Numbered from the stretch's first letter, positions 6,669-16,454 are shown. The stretch: 43,057 nt of DNA from Pseudonocardiaceae bacterium (GCA_009379815.1 WHSY01000039.1:1-43057); one strand, 5' to 3'. Notes: a model not told the origin generated them from the letters alone. Made by a program: numbers and translations.

Positions 6669-9585
6669 ATGGTGCCGACGCTCTGCCCTGTGATCGTCGG
6701 TCGTGACAGCGAGCGTGCGAAGCTGCGCGCGATGCTGCAGGCGGCGGCGCACGGTCGCGGCGCCACGGTGGCGTTGCTCGGCGAAGCGGGTGTGGGCAAG
6801 ACACGCCTGGTCCGCGAGCTGACCGAGCGGGCCCAGGCCGCCGGCATGCCGGTACTGGTGGGGCGGGCGGTGGAGGGCGCGCCGTGCCCCGCCCTCCACC
6901 CGCTGGTCGAGGCGCTGCTCGCCGGGCTGCGTTCCCGCCCACTGTCCGATCTGGCCGATCTCGCGTCGTTCCGTCCCGCGCTGGGCCGGCTGCTCCCGCC
7001 GCTGCGCACCGAGCAGTCCGGCCTCGTCGAGGAGTCGATGCCGGTGCTGTCCGAGGGCGTGCTGCGGCTGCTGCGCGCGCTCGCCGGTCGCAGCGGGCTG
7101 CTGCTGATCTGCGAGGACATGCAATGGGCGGATGTCGAGACACTCGCGGTGCTCGAGTACCTCGCTGCCCAGCTCCGCGATGAGCCGGTACTCATCGTGA
7201 TCACGGTCCGGCGGGAGACCGCCGGCCAGGGGCTCGACCTCGCACACGGGCTGCAGGCACGTGCTGGCGCCTCGGCGATCGAGCTCGACCGACTGGACGA
7301 GGCCGGCGTCGCCGGCATGGTGCGAGCGTGCCTGGACAGCCACGCCATACCGGAGGACGTGCTGAGCTGGCTGTCCGAGCGCGCCGAAGGCCTGCCGTTC
7401 CTCGTCGAGGAGCTGCTGGCCAGCGCGATCACCTCGGAGGCATTGCGGCGCGACCCGGGCGGCTGGTCGTTCAGCTCGCCGACGCGGCCCGTGGTGCCCG
7501 TCGGCTTCGCGGACTCGGTGCACCGGAGGCTGGCGACGGCCGGCGATGCCACCGACTGGGTGATGCGCTGCGCGGCCGTGCTCGGCAGGGTGTTCGACGC
7601 CCGGCTACTGCCCGAACTGGCCGGGCAGAGCCGGGACGCGGTCGCCGCGTCACTGCGCCGCGCCGCCGAGCTGCAACTCGTCACCCGCCACGACGGGGTT
7701 CATGGCACGCACCGGTTCCGGCACGCGCTGACCTATGAGGCGCTGCTCGCTGACCTGCCCGGCTACCAGCGCAGCGAGCTCGCCGGCACCGCGTTGAAGA
7801 TCGTGGAGGAGGCCTGGCCGGGGCTGCCCGACGGGTGGTGCATGCTCGCCGCGCAGCTGGCCGAGCAGGCCGATGATCACTCACGGGCCGCGGCGCTGCT
7901 GCTGGAGTCGGGCAGCCGTGCGCTGGCCAGTGGCGCGTTGAGCACCGCACAGCACGCCCTGGAGCAGGCACGCGGGCATGCGACGACCGACGAGCCGACG
8001 CTCGCCCGGATCGAGCAGTTGCTGCTGCGGGGTCCTCGAGCAGGCCGGACGGTCGGAGCGGGCCGGCGATGTCGGCGCACACCTGCTCGGCGTGCTGGAC
8101 CGGATCGGTGCCCCGGCAGCCGAACGCGCGGACGTACAGCTGTCACTGGCGCGGGTGGCGGCACTGGTCACCGACTGGGGCCGGGCCCGCGAGCACCTCG
8201 GACTGGCGCGTGCCGACACAGCCGGGGACGCCGCCGCGACAGCGCGGGTGGATGCGTGCGCGGCCGTCGTCGCGATCGGTCGCGCCAACGGTGACCAGGC
8301 AGCGGCCCTGGCCGGGAGGGCGTTGCGGGAGGCCACCAGGGTCGGGCTCGACGTGCCGGGCATGGCCGACGTGGCCTGCGAGGCCCAGGAGGTGCTCGGC
8401 AGTGCTGCACGCGTGCGGGACCTCGCCGCTGCGGACAGTGCATTCACCAGCGCGCTACAGGTCGCCGAGCGTCACGGCCTGCCCCATCGGCGGCTGCGGG
8501 CACTGCATGAGCTCGGATCGATCGACGTGCTGGAGACCTTTCATGTGGAGCGGCTGGCGCGCGCCAGGCAGGCAGCCCGGGCCGCCGGCGCACTGGCCAC
8601 CGCCGCCCACGTCGAGCTCAACCTCGCCGCCGTACTCACGTTGCGGATGCGGCTCGACGAGGGACTCGACATCGCAGTCGGGTGCGAGCGCGCGGCGAGA
8701 CGGTTCGCGATCGGCCGGGTGGCCCCGATGGCGCTCGCCACCCAGGCGGTGATCCACGCACTGGCGCTGCGCCGCGAGGAGATGGAAGCCGCGATCACCG
8801 CGACCCTGGCGTGCCCGGACGTCGACGACGACATCGTCGCCGGCCTGTGGGGGCAGGCTCGTGCCGAGTACTCGCTGGGCTGCGAGGACCGCGAGCGGGC
8901 GGTAGCCGAGTTGGACACGGCGATGGACCACCTCCGGGGCCGCGCCGGCAGCCCCTGGCCGCTACGGGGACTCTGGGCGATCCTTCACACCCTGGCAGGC
9001 GAGGATGGCGACGCCGCGCGGGCTCAGGTGGCCGGGGCGCCGTGGGGACAGATCCGGATCAACCGCGCCCAGCTGCGCTACGCCGATGCGATCGCCGCCG
9101 GCCGGGATGGCCGTCCCGGCCGGGCGGTCGCGGCCTTCGCCGCAGCCGAGCGGGAGATGGCCGGGCTGGCCGGCGCGGACTGGATGCGTCACCGGGCCCG
9201 GCGGTTGGTGGCTGAGGCCGCGGTCACCGACGGGTGGGGTGAGCCGGCGGCGTGGCTACGTCCCGCGCTGGATGCGTTCACCCGCAGCGGGCACCGCCGC
9301 TCGGCGGTGGCGTGCCGGTCGCTGCTGCGTCGGCTCGGGGAGTCGGTGCCGCGCGGCCGGACCTCGCTGGTCCCGGAGGCGCTCTACCAGGTAGGCATCA
9401 CCGCCCGGGAGATGGACGTGCTGCGGCTGCTCGGCGAGCAGCTGCCCAACGCCGAGATAGCCCGCCGGCTGGTGATCTCTCCACGCACCGTGGAGAAACA
9501 CGTCGAGCGGCTGCTGGCGAAGACCGCCCGTGCGACCCGGCACGAACTCGCCGGGCTGGCTGCCCGTCACGACGCTGCCCGCTAG
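6669..9585 (+). pseudogene. LuxR-family STAND ATPase regulator split by a one-base frameshift
   Basis: Two overlapping open frames make one large ATP-dependent LuxR (LAL-type) transcription factor. The first carries an AAA_16 ATPase: Walker A GEAGVGKT at residues 38-45, Walker B LLLICEDMQWAD, then a helical repeat region. The second resumes at LEQAGRSERAGD and ends with a canonical LuxR helix-turn-helix (ITAREMDVLRLL, AEIARRLVISPRTVEKHVERLL) at 9400-9585. The frames join cleanly if one G is removed from the GGGG run at 8029-8032, giving LLLRVLEQ. This is either a recent inactivating insertion, a sequencing or assembly error in a homopolymer, or, less likely, a slippage site. The start could also be GTG 6636; neither has a clear ribosome site. 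It diverges from hemQ and lies upstream of another large regulator. Confidence 0.8.
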
Positions 9586-9599
9586 CGAAGATACGTAGT

Positions 9600-9657
9600 C
9601 ACCGCGACGTAAGTACGTGCCGGTCACCGATCCGTCGGGTCGTGGCGCACCGCGACG
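9600..9657. promoter_or_regulatory. Direct repeats upstream of the STAND-BTAD regulator
   Basis: The 106-base gap before the regulator at 9692 contains two exact copies of CACCGCGACG (9600-9609 and 9648-9657) and several ACGTA words between them. This could be an operator, but high-GC repeats of this size can arise by chance. No sigma-factor box is clear. Confidence 0.25.
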
Positions 9658-9691
9658 ATATGTCACCTGATCGTGCCGGAACGCTCCGGGG

Positions 9692-12403
9692 GTGCGTACG
9701 GATATGACCGAGCAGCCGATCGTGCCGCCGTCCGCCGGGGCGGCCCCGTCGGTCCCGCGGGCGAAGGTGTCGCCGCCACCGGCCACCGGGCTGGCCCGGC
9801 GGCGGCTGCTCACCCCGTTGCACGACGCCGGGCACGCGCGGGTGGTGCTGGTCACCGCCCCTCCGGGAGCGGGTAAGACGACCCTGCTGGCGGAGTTCAC
9901 GCGGGAGTGCCGGCACTCGTCACCGGACCGCGCACTGGCCTGGTGCCGCATCGAGGGTCAGGACGCATCGGCGACCGGCCTGCTCCGGATCCTGGCTGCC
10001 TCGATCACGGTCGCGCTCGAGGGCTCCGAGCGCGAGCTGCGCTCCGACGACGAGCTGCTCGCCCTGCTCGAGCAGCCCGGCCCGCGGCTGACGATCGTCA
10101 TCGACGATGCGCACCTGCTGGCCGGCACCGCGGCCGAGGCCACGCTGGCCCGGATCATCCGGCTGCTCCCGGACCGGGCTCAGGCGTTGCTGGCCGCGCG
10201 GTCGGAACCGGGCTTCGTGTCCGGTCTGCGGCTGTCCGGGGTGGTCGCCGACATCACCGCCGACGACCTACGGTTCCGGTCCTGGGAGGTGGAGGCACTG
10301 TTCCGGGAGTGCTACGGCCTTCCGCTGCCCCCCGAGGACGCCGCCGCACTGACCCGGCACACGGAGGGATGGGCGGCGGGCCTGCAGCTGTTCCACCTGG
10401 CCACGAGCGGCAAGCCCGCGGAGGAACGGCGGCGTGCCGTGGCGAACCTGTGGGGGATGTCGCGCCTGCTCCGCCGCTACCTCACGTCCCACGTACTCGC
10501 CACGCTCCCCGAGGACGTGGCCGAGTTCCTGGTGCGGTCGGCCGCCCTGGGTGTCCTCGAGGGGACGCTGTGCGATCGGCTGCTGGACCGGACCGGCAGT
10601 CACCTCGTGCTGCGCGATCTCGCCGAGGCGCAGCTGTTCACGCTGCGCTGCGACGACGAGGACAGCTATTACCGCTACCACGCGGTGCTGCAGAGCCAGT
10701 TGGAGTCGATGCTCGCCGAGCGGCTCGGCACCGACGGGGCGCGGAGCTGGTACCGGCGGGCCGGCGCGTTGCTCGACGACGCCGGTCTGTGGTCGGCGGC
10801 CTACCGCGCCTACGCGCGAGCCGAGGACTGGGGGGCAGGCGCGCAGGTCCTGCAGCGCTATGGCGTGTGCGGCACCGAGGACCCGGCGGCCGCGCTGGTC
10901 CCCCGGCTGCTCGACGATGACCCGTGGCTGTCGCTGGCCGAGGCCCGCCGGCACGCCGCCGCGGGCCGGCTCGCCGAGGCGATCGGGGCGTTCGAGGATT
11001 CCGAGCAGCGCTTCGACGATCCCGGAATGCGGCAGCGCTGCCGCACCGAGCGGCGGCTGCTGGTGCCGTGGTCCGCGTCGACGCCACCGGGGTGGGGGGT
11101 GACCTGGAGCGACGGGCTGCGTGCCGCCGTGCGCTCCGACCCGGCCCGGCTTCGCCGCACCGCTGCGCTGGCCACCGAACCGGGGTGGCAACTGGCCACC
11201 GGCCTGGCGGAGTTGCTCGACGGGCACCCGGATCCGGCGCTGCGGGCGCTGCGGCAGGCCGCTGCGGCACCCGCGGGCTTCGTGCCGCTCGCCGCCCGGG
11301 TGGCCATCGCAGCGGTCGGCGCCACCGTGGGCGCTGGGTGTGAGGACACGACCGGGGAGGACGTCGAGATGCCAGCCCGCGACATCGAGGCATTGGCCCT
11401 CGATGCCGAGCTCGCCGGTCACCCGTGGCTGGCCCGGATCGCCCGCGCGGTGGCCGCGGCCGGGAACGCCGCCGCGGTGGCCGGGATCGCCGAGGATTGC
11501 GACGCGGACGGCGACGCGTGGGGCGCACTGCTGATCACCTCGCTGGGCGCGGCAGGCAAGCTCCGCGCGGGAGCCGCGGCCGAGCCGGAGCTGGCTGCGG
11601 TGGCGCAGCGGGCGCGCGGGCTGGAGGCCGAAGCCGTCGCGAGCTGGCTGCGGGCCGTGCGGCCCGGCTGTTCCGGCGGGGTCATCCAGCAGCGCTCCCG
11701 GATCGTGCTGCGCTGCTTCGGAAGGTTCTCGCTGGCCGTCGACGGCTGCGAGGTCGACCTGTCCGCGCTGCGTCCCCGAGCCCGGGCGGCGCTGCGACTG
11801 CTCGCGCTGCACGCGGGCCGGGCGGTGCACGAGGAGGTGCTGCTCGACGCGCTGTGGCCGGACCTGCCGCCGGCCGCCGGCAAGCGCAACCTGCAGGTGA
11901 CCATCTCCAGCGTGCGGGCCGTGCTCGAGCCCGGCCGGTCCCGGGGTGCGCCGAGCATGCTGCAGCGGCGCGGGGAGGCATATCTGCTGGATCTACCCGA
12001 CGATGCCGACGCGGACATCCTCACCTTCTCCCGGTCGCTGGCCCGATCGCGGGCCGCGAGCAGCCCAGCGCAGGCAGGCGCAGCGCTGCGGGCCGCACTG
12101 GCCGCCTGCGACGGCGAGCTGCTTCCCGAGGACGGCCCGGCGGAGTGGGTGGTACCCGAGCGGGAACGGCTTCGAGCAGGGCTGGCCGAGGCCGCGACCT
12201 CGCTGGCCGGCCTCGCCCTCGCCGACGGGGATGCGGCAGGCGCCGCGCAGGCCGCTCAGACGGCGATACGTGCCGACGGGTTCCACGATGCCGCGTGGCG
12301 GCTGCTCATCGAAGCCTGCGAGCAGGCGGGCGACCTTGCCGCCGCGCACCGCGCCCGCCACGGCTACCAGGCCGCGCTGGCCGAACTCGGCTGCGCGCTG
12401 TGA
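9692..12403 (+). CDS. STAND ATPase with C-terminal OmpR-type DNA-binding and BTAD domains
   Basis: A 903-residue regulator. The N-terminal MalT-like NTPase has a Walker A APPGAGKT at residues 56-63 and a Walker B LTIVIDDAHLL. A middle helical region with the EGWAAGLQL signature of MalT/LuxR ATPases follows. Residues about 671-755 form a winged helix (LRCFGRFSLAVDGCEVDL, RPRARAALRLLALH, LLDALWPDLPP) and about 770-900 a BTAD helical domain (LLPEDGPAEWVVPERERLR, AIRADGFHDAAWRLLIEA). This SARP-like C-terminus replaces the LuxR HTH of the upstream gene. ATG at 9704 is a possible alternative to GTG 9692. Because it is convergent with the CIS operon and close to it, it is a candidate CIS regulator (inference). 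Its last codons lie in the long hairpin at 12389-12450. Confidence 0.88.
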   Translation: MRTDMTEQPIVPPSAGAAPSVPRAKVSPPPATGLARRRLLTPLHDAGHARVVLVTAPPGAGKTTLLAEFTRECRHSSPDRALAWCRIEGQDASATGLLRILAASITVALEGSERELRSDDELLALLEQPGPRLTIVIDDAHLLAGTAAEATLARIIRLLPDRAQALLAARSEPGFVSGLRLSGVVADITADDLRFRSWEVEALFRECYGLPLPPEDAAALTRHTEGWAAGLQLFHLATSGKPAEERRRAVANLWGMSRLLRRYLTSHVLATLPEDVAEFLVRSAALGVLEGTLCDRLLDRTGSHLVLRDLAEAQLFTLRCDDEDSYYRYHAVLQSQLESMLAERLGTDGARSWYRRAGALLDDAGLWSAAYRAYARAEDWGAGAQVLQRYGVCGTEDPAAALVPRLLDDDPWLSLAEARRHAAAGRLAEAIGAFEDSEQRFDDPGMRQRCRTERRLLVPWSASTPPGWGVTWSDGLRAAVRSDPARLRRTAALATEPGWQLATGLAELLDGHPDPALRALRQAAAAPAGFVPLAARVAIAAVGATVGAGCEDTTGEDVEMPARDIEALALDAELAGHPWLARIARAVAAAGNAAAVAGIAEDCDADGDAWGALLITSLGAAGKLRAGAAAEPELAAVAQRARGLEAEAVASWLRAVRPGCSGGVIQQRSRIVLRCFGRFSLAVDGCEVDLSALRPRARAALRLLALHAGRAVHEEVLLDALWPDLPPAAGKRNLQVTISSVRAVLEPGRSRGAPSMLQRRGEAYLLDLPDDADADILTFSRSLARSRAASSPAQAGAALRAALAACDGELLPEDGPAEWVVPERERLRAGLAEAATSLAGLALADGDAAGAAQAAQTAIRADGFHDAAWRLLIEACEQAGDLAAAHRARHGYQAALAELGCAL

Positions 12404-12450
12404 GTGGCGATGCGAGTCCTGACTCGCATCGCCACTCACAGCGCGCAGCC
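12389..12450. terminator. Perfect 30-bp inverted repeat with 2-base loop between convergent genes
   Basis: The left arm 12389-12418 (starting GGCTGCGCGCTGTGAGTGGC) and right arm 12421-12450 are exact reverse complements, separated only by CT. The arm covers the last five codons and stop of the regulator, and the hairpin ends four bases before the stop of the zinc-ribbon membrane gene on the other strand. Lying between convergent genes, it most likely terminates transcription in both directions, though there is no T tract and the stem is far longer than needed. It could also be a mobile palindromic element or a replication-generated inverted duplication. Confidence 0.75.
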
Positions 12451-12454
12451 AGGT

Positions 12455-13507
12455 TCAACGGCGCGCGAAGAACTCGACTTCGGTGATGGCGGCCGCCTCC
12501 TGTTCGGTTGCGCCCTGCCCCGAGACGACGGCGATGGTCAGGGTCTGCACTGCGGGCAGATCGACTTGCAGCTTCTGGAATCCCGGGTTGGGCTCGAGGG
12601 TGAGGCGCTCGACCCGCACACCGTCCGCCGTCTCCGCCGCGATCTCGATGACCTGCGGCCGGGGGCCCTCCAGGAACACCGGCGTCTGCAGCGAGGTGCC
12701 GGGAGTGATCCCCACCATCACCAGATGGACCGGCTCGGGCATGGTGGCCCGCAGGAAGGGCGCGTCGTCGTCGGGTGTCGCGGCCCAGTACGTGTTGTTC
12801 GCCCCGTCGAAGGCAAGCCCTGGCGCGTGTCCCTCCGCCGATGCGCTCGCGGTCGCCTCGCCGGGGCGGACCTGCTGCGGGCCGGCGATCGTGTTCGCCA
12901 CCCACTGGTAGGCCGCCACGACCGAGGGACGCAGCGGCCCGATCAGCGCGAGCACACCGGCGATCAGCGCGAGGATCAACACCAGGCGCAGCACCAGCCG
13001 GCCTCGCCTGCGCGGTCGGCGCCGGGTGCCGGCGACGTAGGTGCGCTCCCGCCGGAACAGCCGGCGCCACCACGGTGGCCGCGCCACCACCTGCGCGCCG
13101 GCCAGGGAGTGCCCGCAGCGCAGGCAGAACCGGCGCTCGGGGTCGTTGCCCTCGCCGCAGGACCCGCAGATCAGCGATCCCGTGGGTAGCTGCTCGATTC
13201 GCCGGGGCGCCGGGCCGCCCGGGCGCCGCCGCACCTCCTCGGGCTGGCGGGTGACAACGGCTGCGGCCTGATCCGAGGCGTCACCGGGCGGCTGCTCCGG
13301 GGTGCCTGCTGCAGGTGGCTGGACCGGGGTGACGCCCTGCGATGCGGATGCCGGCACTACCGGCGCTTCGCCTGCCCCCGCGGTGCCGGTGTCCTCGGAG
13401 CGGGGGACCTCGACGCGTTCGCCCTCCCATTCCAGATAGGCGCCGCAGCGGCCGCAGAACACCACGTCGTCATCCTGGCGCTCCCCGCACTCGGTGCACA
13501 CGATCAT
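12455..13507 (-). CDS. Zinc-ribbon, single-pass membrane protein with discoidin-like domain (CIS-associated, CisA-like)
   Basis: Last gene of the CIS operon, 350 residues. Two zinc ribbons (Cys4/7/18/21 and Cys114/117/128/131) flank a disordered Pro/Ala-rich stretch. They are followed by a very basic juxtamembrane segment and one transmembrane helix (LVLRLVLILALIAGVLALI, about 171-190). Residues about 212-350 form an outside beta-sandwich of the discoidin/F5-8C glycan-binding kind (GLAFDGANNTYWAA, ITPGTSL, AAAITEVEFFARR). The topology suggests a membrane anchor or docking factor for the injection particle. From memory, the Streptomyces CIS membrane partner CisA has a comparable layout, but I cannot confirm homology here. 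ATG at 13507 has a GGAGG site and overlaps the stop of the previous gene (ATGA). A longer frame upstream lies over that gene and was rejected. Confidence 0.78.
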   Translation of the reverse strand: MIVCTECGERQDDDVVFCGRCGAYLEWEGERVEVPRSEDTGTAGAGEAPVVPASASQGVTPVQPPAAGTPEQPPGDASDQAAAVVTRQPEEVRRRPGGPAPRRIEQLPTGSLICGSCGEGNDPERRFCLRCGHSLAGAQVVARPPWWRRLFRRERTYVAGTRRRPRRRGRLVLRLVLILALIAGVLALIGPLRPSVVAAYQWVANTIAGPQQVRPGEATASASAEGHAPGLAFDGANNTYWAATPDDDAPFLRATMPEPVHLVMVGITPGTSLQTPVFLEGPRPQVIEIAAETADGVRVERLTLEPNPGFQKLQVDLPAVQTLTIAVVSGQGATEQEAAAITEVEFFARR

Positions 13508-14049
13508 TCCGGGCCTCCTCCCGACGGGGTTCGAGTCTCGATGCGGTGGGGCAGGTGTGCCGGGCAGGCGCCGTCGAGCACGATCTGGACGATGCGCTGA
13601 TCGACCTCGGCGGGCACCCGAACGACCACCCCTGACCGTGAGCCGCCCGGCGGGTCCGTCCCCGGGCGGGTCGACCACGCCGTTCCCCCGGACTCGTCGA
13701 TGACCGGTGCCACCCCGGTAACCAGCTCGACCAGCGCGGCCACGCCGCCGGCGGTGCCCCGCCGGGCGTGCAATGCCATCGCCCCCGCGACCAGCGCCCG
13801 GCGGCGATCGTCGGGCAGCTCCGGGTCGTCCACCGCGGCGACCCAGCGGCCCAGCCACCGCAGGAAGTCGGTCGGGGCCAGCGCGGGATCGAGATAGGCG
13901 GGCAGGTTGTCCAGCGCCAGGAACACGGGCGCCAGCACGTCGTCGAAGGCAGCGACGAGCCGGCAGGCTAGGTCGTCCTCGACGTAGATACCGGGCAGTT
14001 GCCCCAGCAGCGAGAGCGGGCTGTCCGCCTCGGCGACCAGTCCACGCAC
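13504..14049 (-). CDS. Phage tail protein I-like baseplate component
   Basis: A 181-residue protein with the pattern of P2 gpI/TIGR02242-type tail proteins: LLGQLPGIYVEDDLACRLVA, an LDNLPAYLDPALAPTDFLRW segment, WVAAVDDPELPDDRRRALVAGA and RRGTAGGVAALVELVTG. This family builds the baseplate wedge next to gpJ. GTG start at 14049 with a strong GAGGAGG site. The C-terminus overlaps the following gene by four bases, so translation is probably coupled. The order gp25-gpJ-gpI matches other CIS and tailed phages. Confidence 0.88.
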   Translation of the reverse strand: MRGLVAEADSPLSLLGQLPGIYVEDDLACRLVAAFDDVLAPVFLALDNLPAYLDPALAPTDFLRWLGRWVAAVDDPELPDDRRRALVAGAMALHARRGTAGGVAALVELVTGVAPVIDESGGTAWSTRPGTDPPGGSRSGVVVRVPAEVDQRIVQIVLDGACPAHLPHRIETRTPSGGGPE

Positions 14050-14076
14050 CGCGCCACCTCCTCGAACCGAGAGTTG

Positions 14077-16020
14077 CTATACGACGAGTACCTGGTGTTC
14101 GAAGGAATAGACGAGCTCACCCGGGCCGATCTCGATCCGCTCGGCGGGCTGCTCGGAGCGGGTGCCGGCCACCGGGTCGGCGGCGTAGAGCCGAATGGTG
14201 TCCACGACCTCCACCCCGTCCAGGCGCTGCAACACGGCATGCACCTCGCCGATCTGGATCACCCGGCCGAACGGCCACCCGGAGCCGTCCGGGCCGCCGG
14301 TCAGCGGGTGCAGGTGGCGGTAGAGCGCCTCGGCCGCGTCGATCCGCAGCAGCCGCGGCGAGGCGCGCCGGGCCGCGACCAGCCGGACCACCACCGTCAC
14401 ACCCCGGTAGAACGGCGGCTCGACGACGACGCGGGCTCCCAGCGTGCGCCGCTCGTCGAGGTAACCGGCGACCCTGCGCAGCAGGTCCTCGCCGGGGCGC
14501 AGCGCGGCGAAGGGCACCTGCCCGTCGGCGTCGGAGTCGGCAGCGGGCACCACCAGGACCCGCACCACATCGGGGTCCTCCCCGGTGACGTCGCCGGCGA
14601 TGCACCGGACCCGGGCCAGCCCCGGCGCGGCCTCGCGCGCCAGCACCTCGTAGTCCTCGGCGGTGACCGCACGCGAACGGGTGCGCAGCGTCAGCGGGGC
14701 GCGGACCCTGGCGTCCGCCACGGTCTCGCCGTCCACCCCGCCGGCGGCGGGGCGCCGGTTCTCCACCCTGGCGATGTAGGGGATGGAGCTGCGCAGCACG
14801 GACAGGCCGCGGGCGCGCATGTTGCCGCGCCGGCCGCCGCCGCAGTGGTAAGTGGGCAGCCGCAGCGTCGCTCCCTTCGGCGGCACCGCGCCACGCTGAT
14901 CCAGCGTGCCGTCCGGACGGCGGATCGCGGGGCCGAGCGCCACCTCGCCACTGCCACGGTCCAGCGTGAAGTGAGTATCGTGCTGTCCCGAACCGGTGAA
15001 GTCGCGCACCTGCTGCCAGCGCTGCCACCCCTGCCCGCCGCCGACCTCGAGCACCTCGGGGTCGGACGGCTCGGCCATCGGGGGCCGTGCCACGCGGAAT
15101 CGCTGGCCCCCGGTGCCGTCGGAGACGCCGACCACCTCGTTGCGCGCGATCTCGGCGTGGACCGCTCCGATGGTGCCGCCGACGGTGAACGCGCTGGCCC
15201 CGTGCAGCCGCGGGGCCGCGGAGTAGAACGGCTGGCCCTCCTCCGGCTCGGTGAGCTCGCAGCGCAACCAGCCGGCGCGCTGCCCCGCCAGCACCGAGGC
15301 GGCGTGCCGCGGGCCGACGTGCAGTACGACATCACCGGCCCGGTTGAGCCCGCCGGTCTCGTCGTGGTCGATCTCGCAGTGCACCCAGTCGCTGCCGTCC
15401 CAGGCCTGCCAGCGAAGCGGCGGGCGGGTCGGGTCGACCCCGATGCCCTCGATCTCGCAGGACAGCCGCAACGTCACCGCGCAGCGCGGCACCGGCTCGG
15501 ACAGCCCGATGTACAGCGTATCTCCGGGGGCCGGGGCGGCGTCGAAGCAGCCGAACGGTGTCTCGGCGACCAGCTCGGCGGTCCGGTCGGTGATCGCGCC
15601 ACCGGCCTGCTGCGTCGCCACGTAGGCCAGCTCGCAGGGGATGATCTCCAGCTCGGTCTCGGTGGAGAAGACCACCGGCTCCTCGGTCTCCCCGCTGGCG
15701 ACCTCGCTGCCCGCGGCCACGGTGACGACGTCGGGCTGCGACGCGGACAGCCAGAACGTCACGTCGGCCCGCGCGGTGACCGACGGGAACAGCTCGACGC
15801 CGATGAGGTCCAGGAAGCGTAGGTAGTGCTTGTCGGGCACCCGGTTGAGCCGGTAGAGCAGCTGGTCGACCATGCTGGCGAACGCCTCGATCAGGGTGAC
15901 CCCGGGGTCGGAGACGTTGTGGTCGGACCACTCCGGGCAGCGGCGCTGTACCAGCCGCTTCGCGTCGTCGACCAGGTCCTGGAAGCGCCGATCGTCCAGG
16001 TTCGGCGCGGGGATACTCAT
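14077..16020 (-). CDS. Baseplate J-like wedge protein (gpJ / T4 gp6 type)
   Basis: A 647-residue baseplate wedge protein. The N-terminus (LDDRRFQDLVDDAKRLVQRR, then EWSDHNVSDPGVTLIEAFAS, VDQLLYRLNRVPDKHYLRFL) is the signature of 'putative baseplate assembly protein' in contractile injection systems. The middle is beta-rich. The C-terminal part carries the conserved RAVTAEDYEVLAREAAPGLARV segment of the baseplate J fold. It should form the wedge that triggers sheath contraction, together with gp25 and gpI. ATG at 16020 overlaps the gp25 stop by four bases (ATGA). The length is in the range usual for CIS versions. Confidence 0.93.
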   Translation of the reverse strand: MSIPAPNLDDRRFQDLVDDAKRLVQRRCPEWSDHNVSDPGVTLIEAFASMVDQLLYRLNRVPDKHYLRFLDLIGVELFPSVTARADVTFWLSASQPDVVTVAAGSEVASGETEEPVVFSTETELEIIPCELAYVATQQAGGAITDRTAELVAETPFGCFDAAPAPGDTLYIGLSEPVPRCAVTLRLSCEIEGIGVDPTRPPLRWQAWDGSDWVHCEIDHDETGGLNRAGDVVLHVGPRHAASVLAGQRAGWLRCELTEPEEGQPFYSAAPRLHGASAFTVGGTIGAVHAEIARNEVVGVSDGTGGQRFRVARPPMAEPSDPEVLEVGGGQGWQRWQQVRDFTGSGQHDTHFTLDRGSGEVALGPAIRRPDGTLDQRGAVPPKGATLRLPTYHCGGGRRGNMRARGLSVLRSSIPYIARVENRRPAAGGVDGETVADARVRAPLTLRTRSRAVTAEDYEVLAREAAPGLARVRCIAGDVTGEDPDVVRVLVVPAADSDADGQVPFAALRPGEDLLRRVAGYLDERRTLGARVVVEPPFYRGVTVVVRLVAARRASPRLLRIDAAEALYRHLHPLTGGPDGSGWPFGRVIQIGEVHAVLQRLDGVEVVDTIRLYAADPVAGTRSEQPAERIEIGPGELVYSFEHQVLVV

Positions 16021-16451
16021 GACTGGGCCTCCGACACTGACTGGGCCTCCGACACCGCTTCGTCCGGGATCACGTAGAAGGGGAAGACGAGGCTGCGCGG
16101 GTCGTTCGTGCCCCGGACCTCGTAGCTGATCTCGATGTAGAGCGTGCCGCGCTCGACCTCGTCGAATCCCACCTCGACGTCGGCGACCTCGATGCGCGGC
16201 TCCCAGCGCTCCAGCGCCCGCCTCACCTCGGCGGCGATCCGCCCAGCGGTGGAGTCGTCGGCCGGGGCGAAGACGAACTCGTGGATGCCGCAGCCGAACT
16301 CCGGGCGCATCGGCCGCTCACCCGGCGCGGTGGCCAGCACCAGCCGGATGCTCTCGACGATCTCCCGCTCGCGGCTGACGAGGGCGAAGCCCCCGGTGCC
16401 GTCCGTGCGCAGCGGGAACGCCCACCCGGAACCGACGAAGTCCCAGCCCAT
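16017..16451 (-). CDS. GPW/gp25-like baseplate wedge protein
   Basis: A 144-residue protein of the gp25 family, the small wedge component that seeds sheath polymerisation at the baseplate. It shows SREREIVESIRLVLATAPGE, RPEFGCGIHEFVFAP, and the late RGTLYIEISYEVRGTNDPRSL. The EFGC..I and P-E-R core is the usual family signature. The last residues repeat SEAQS twice because of an 18-base tandem duplication, so the extreme C-terminus may vary. It lies between the PAAR gene (3 bases upstream) and gpJ (overlapping). Confidence 0.93.
   Translation of the reverse strand: MGWDFVGSGWAFPLRTDGTGGFALVSREREIVESIRLVLATAPGERPMRPEFGCGIHEFVFAPADDSTAGRIAAEVRRALERWEPRIEVADVEVGFDEVERGTLYIEISYEVRGTNDPRSLVFPFYVIPDEAVSEAQSVSEAQS
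16021..16056. repeat. 18-bp tandem duplication in the 3' end of the gp25 gene
   Basis: Two copies of GACTGGGCCTCCGACAC followed by T or C (16021-16038 and 16039-16056). They stay in frame and double the C-terminal SEAQS segment. The copies differ at only one base, so the duplication looks young. Confidence 0.85.
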
Positions 16452-16454
16452 CGC

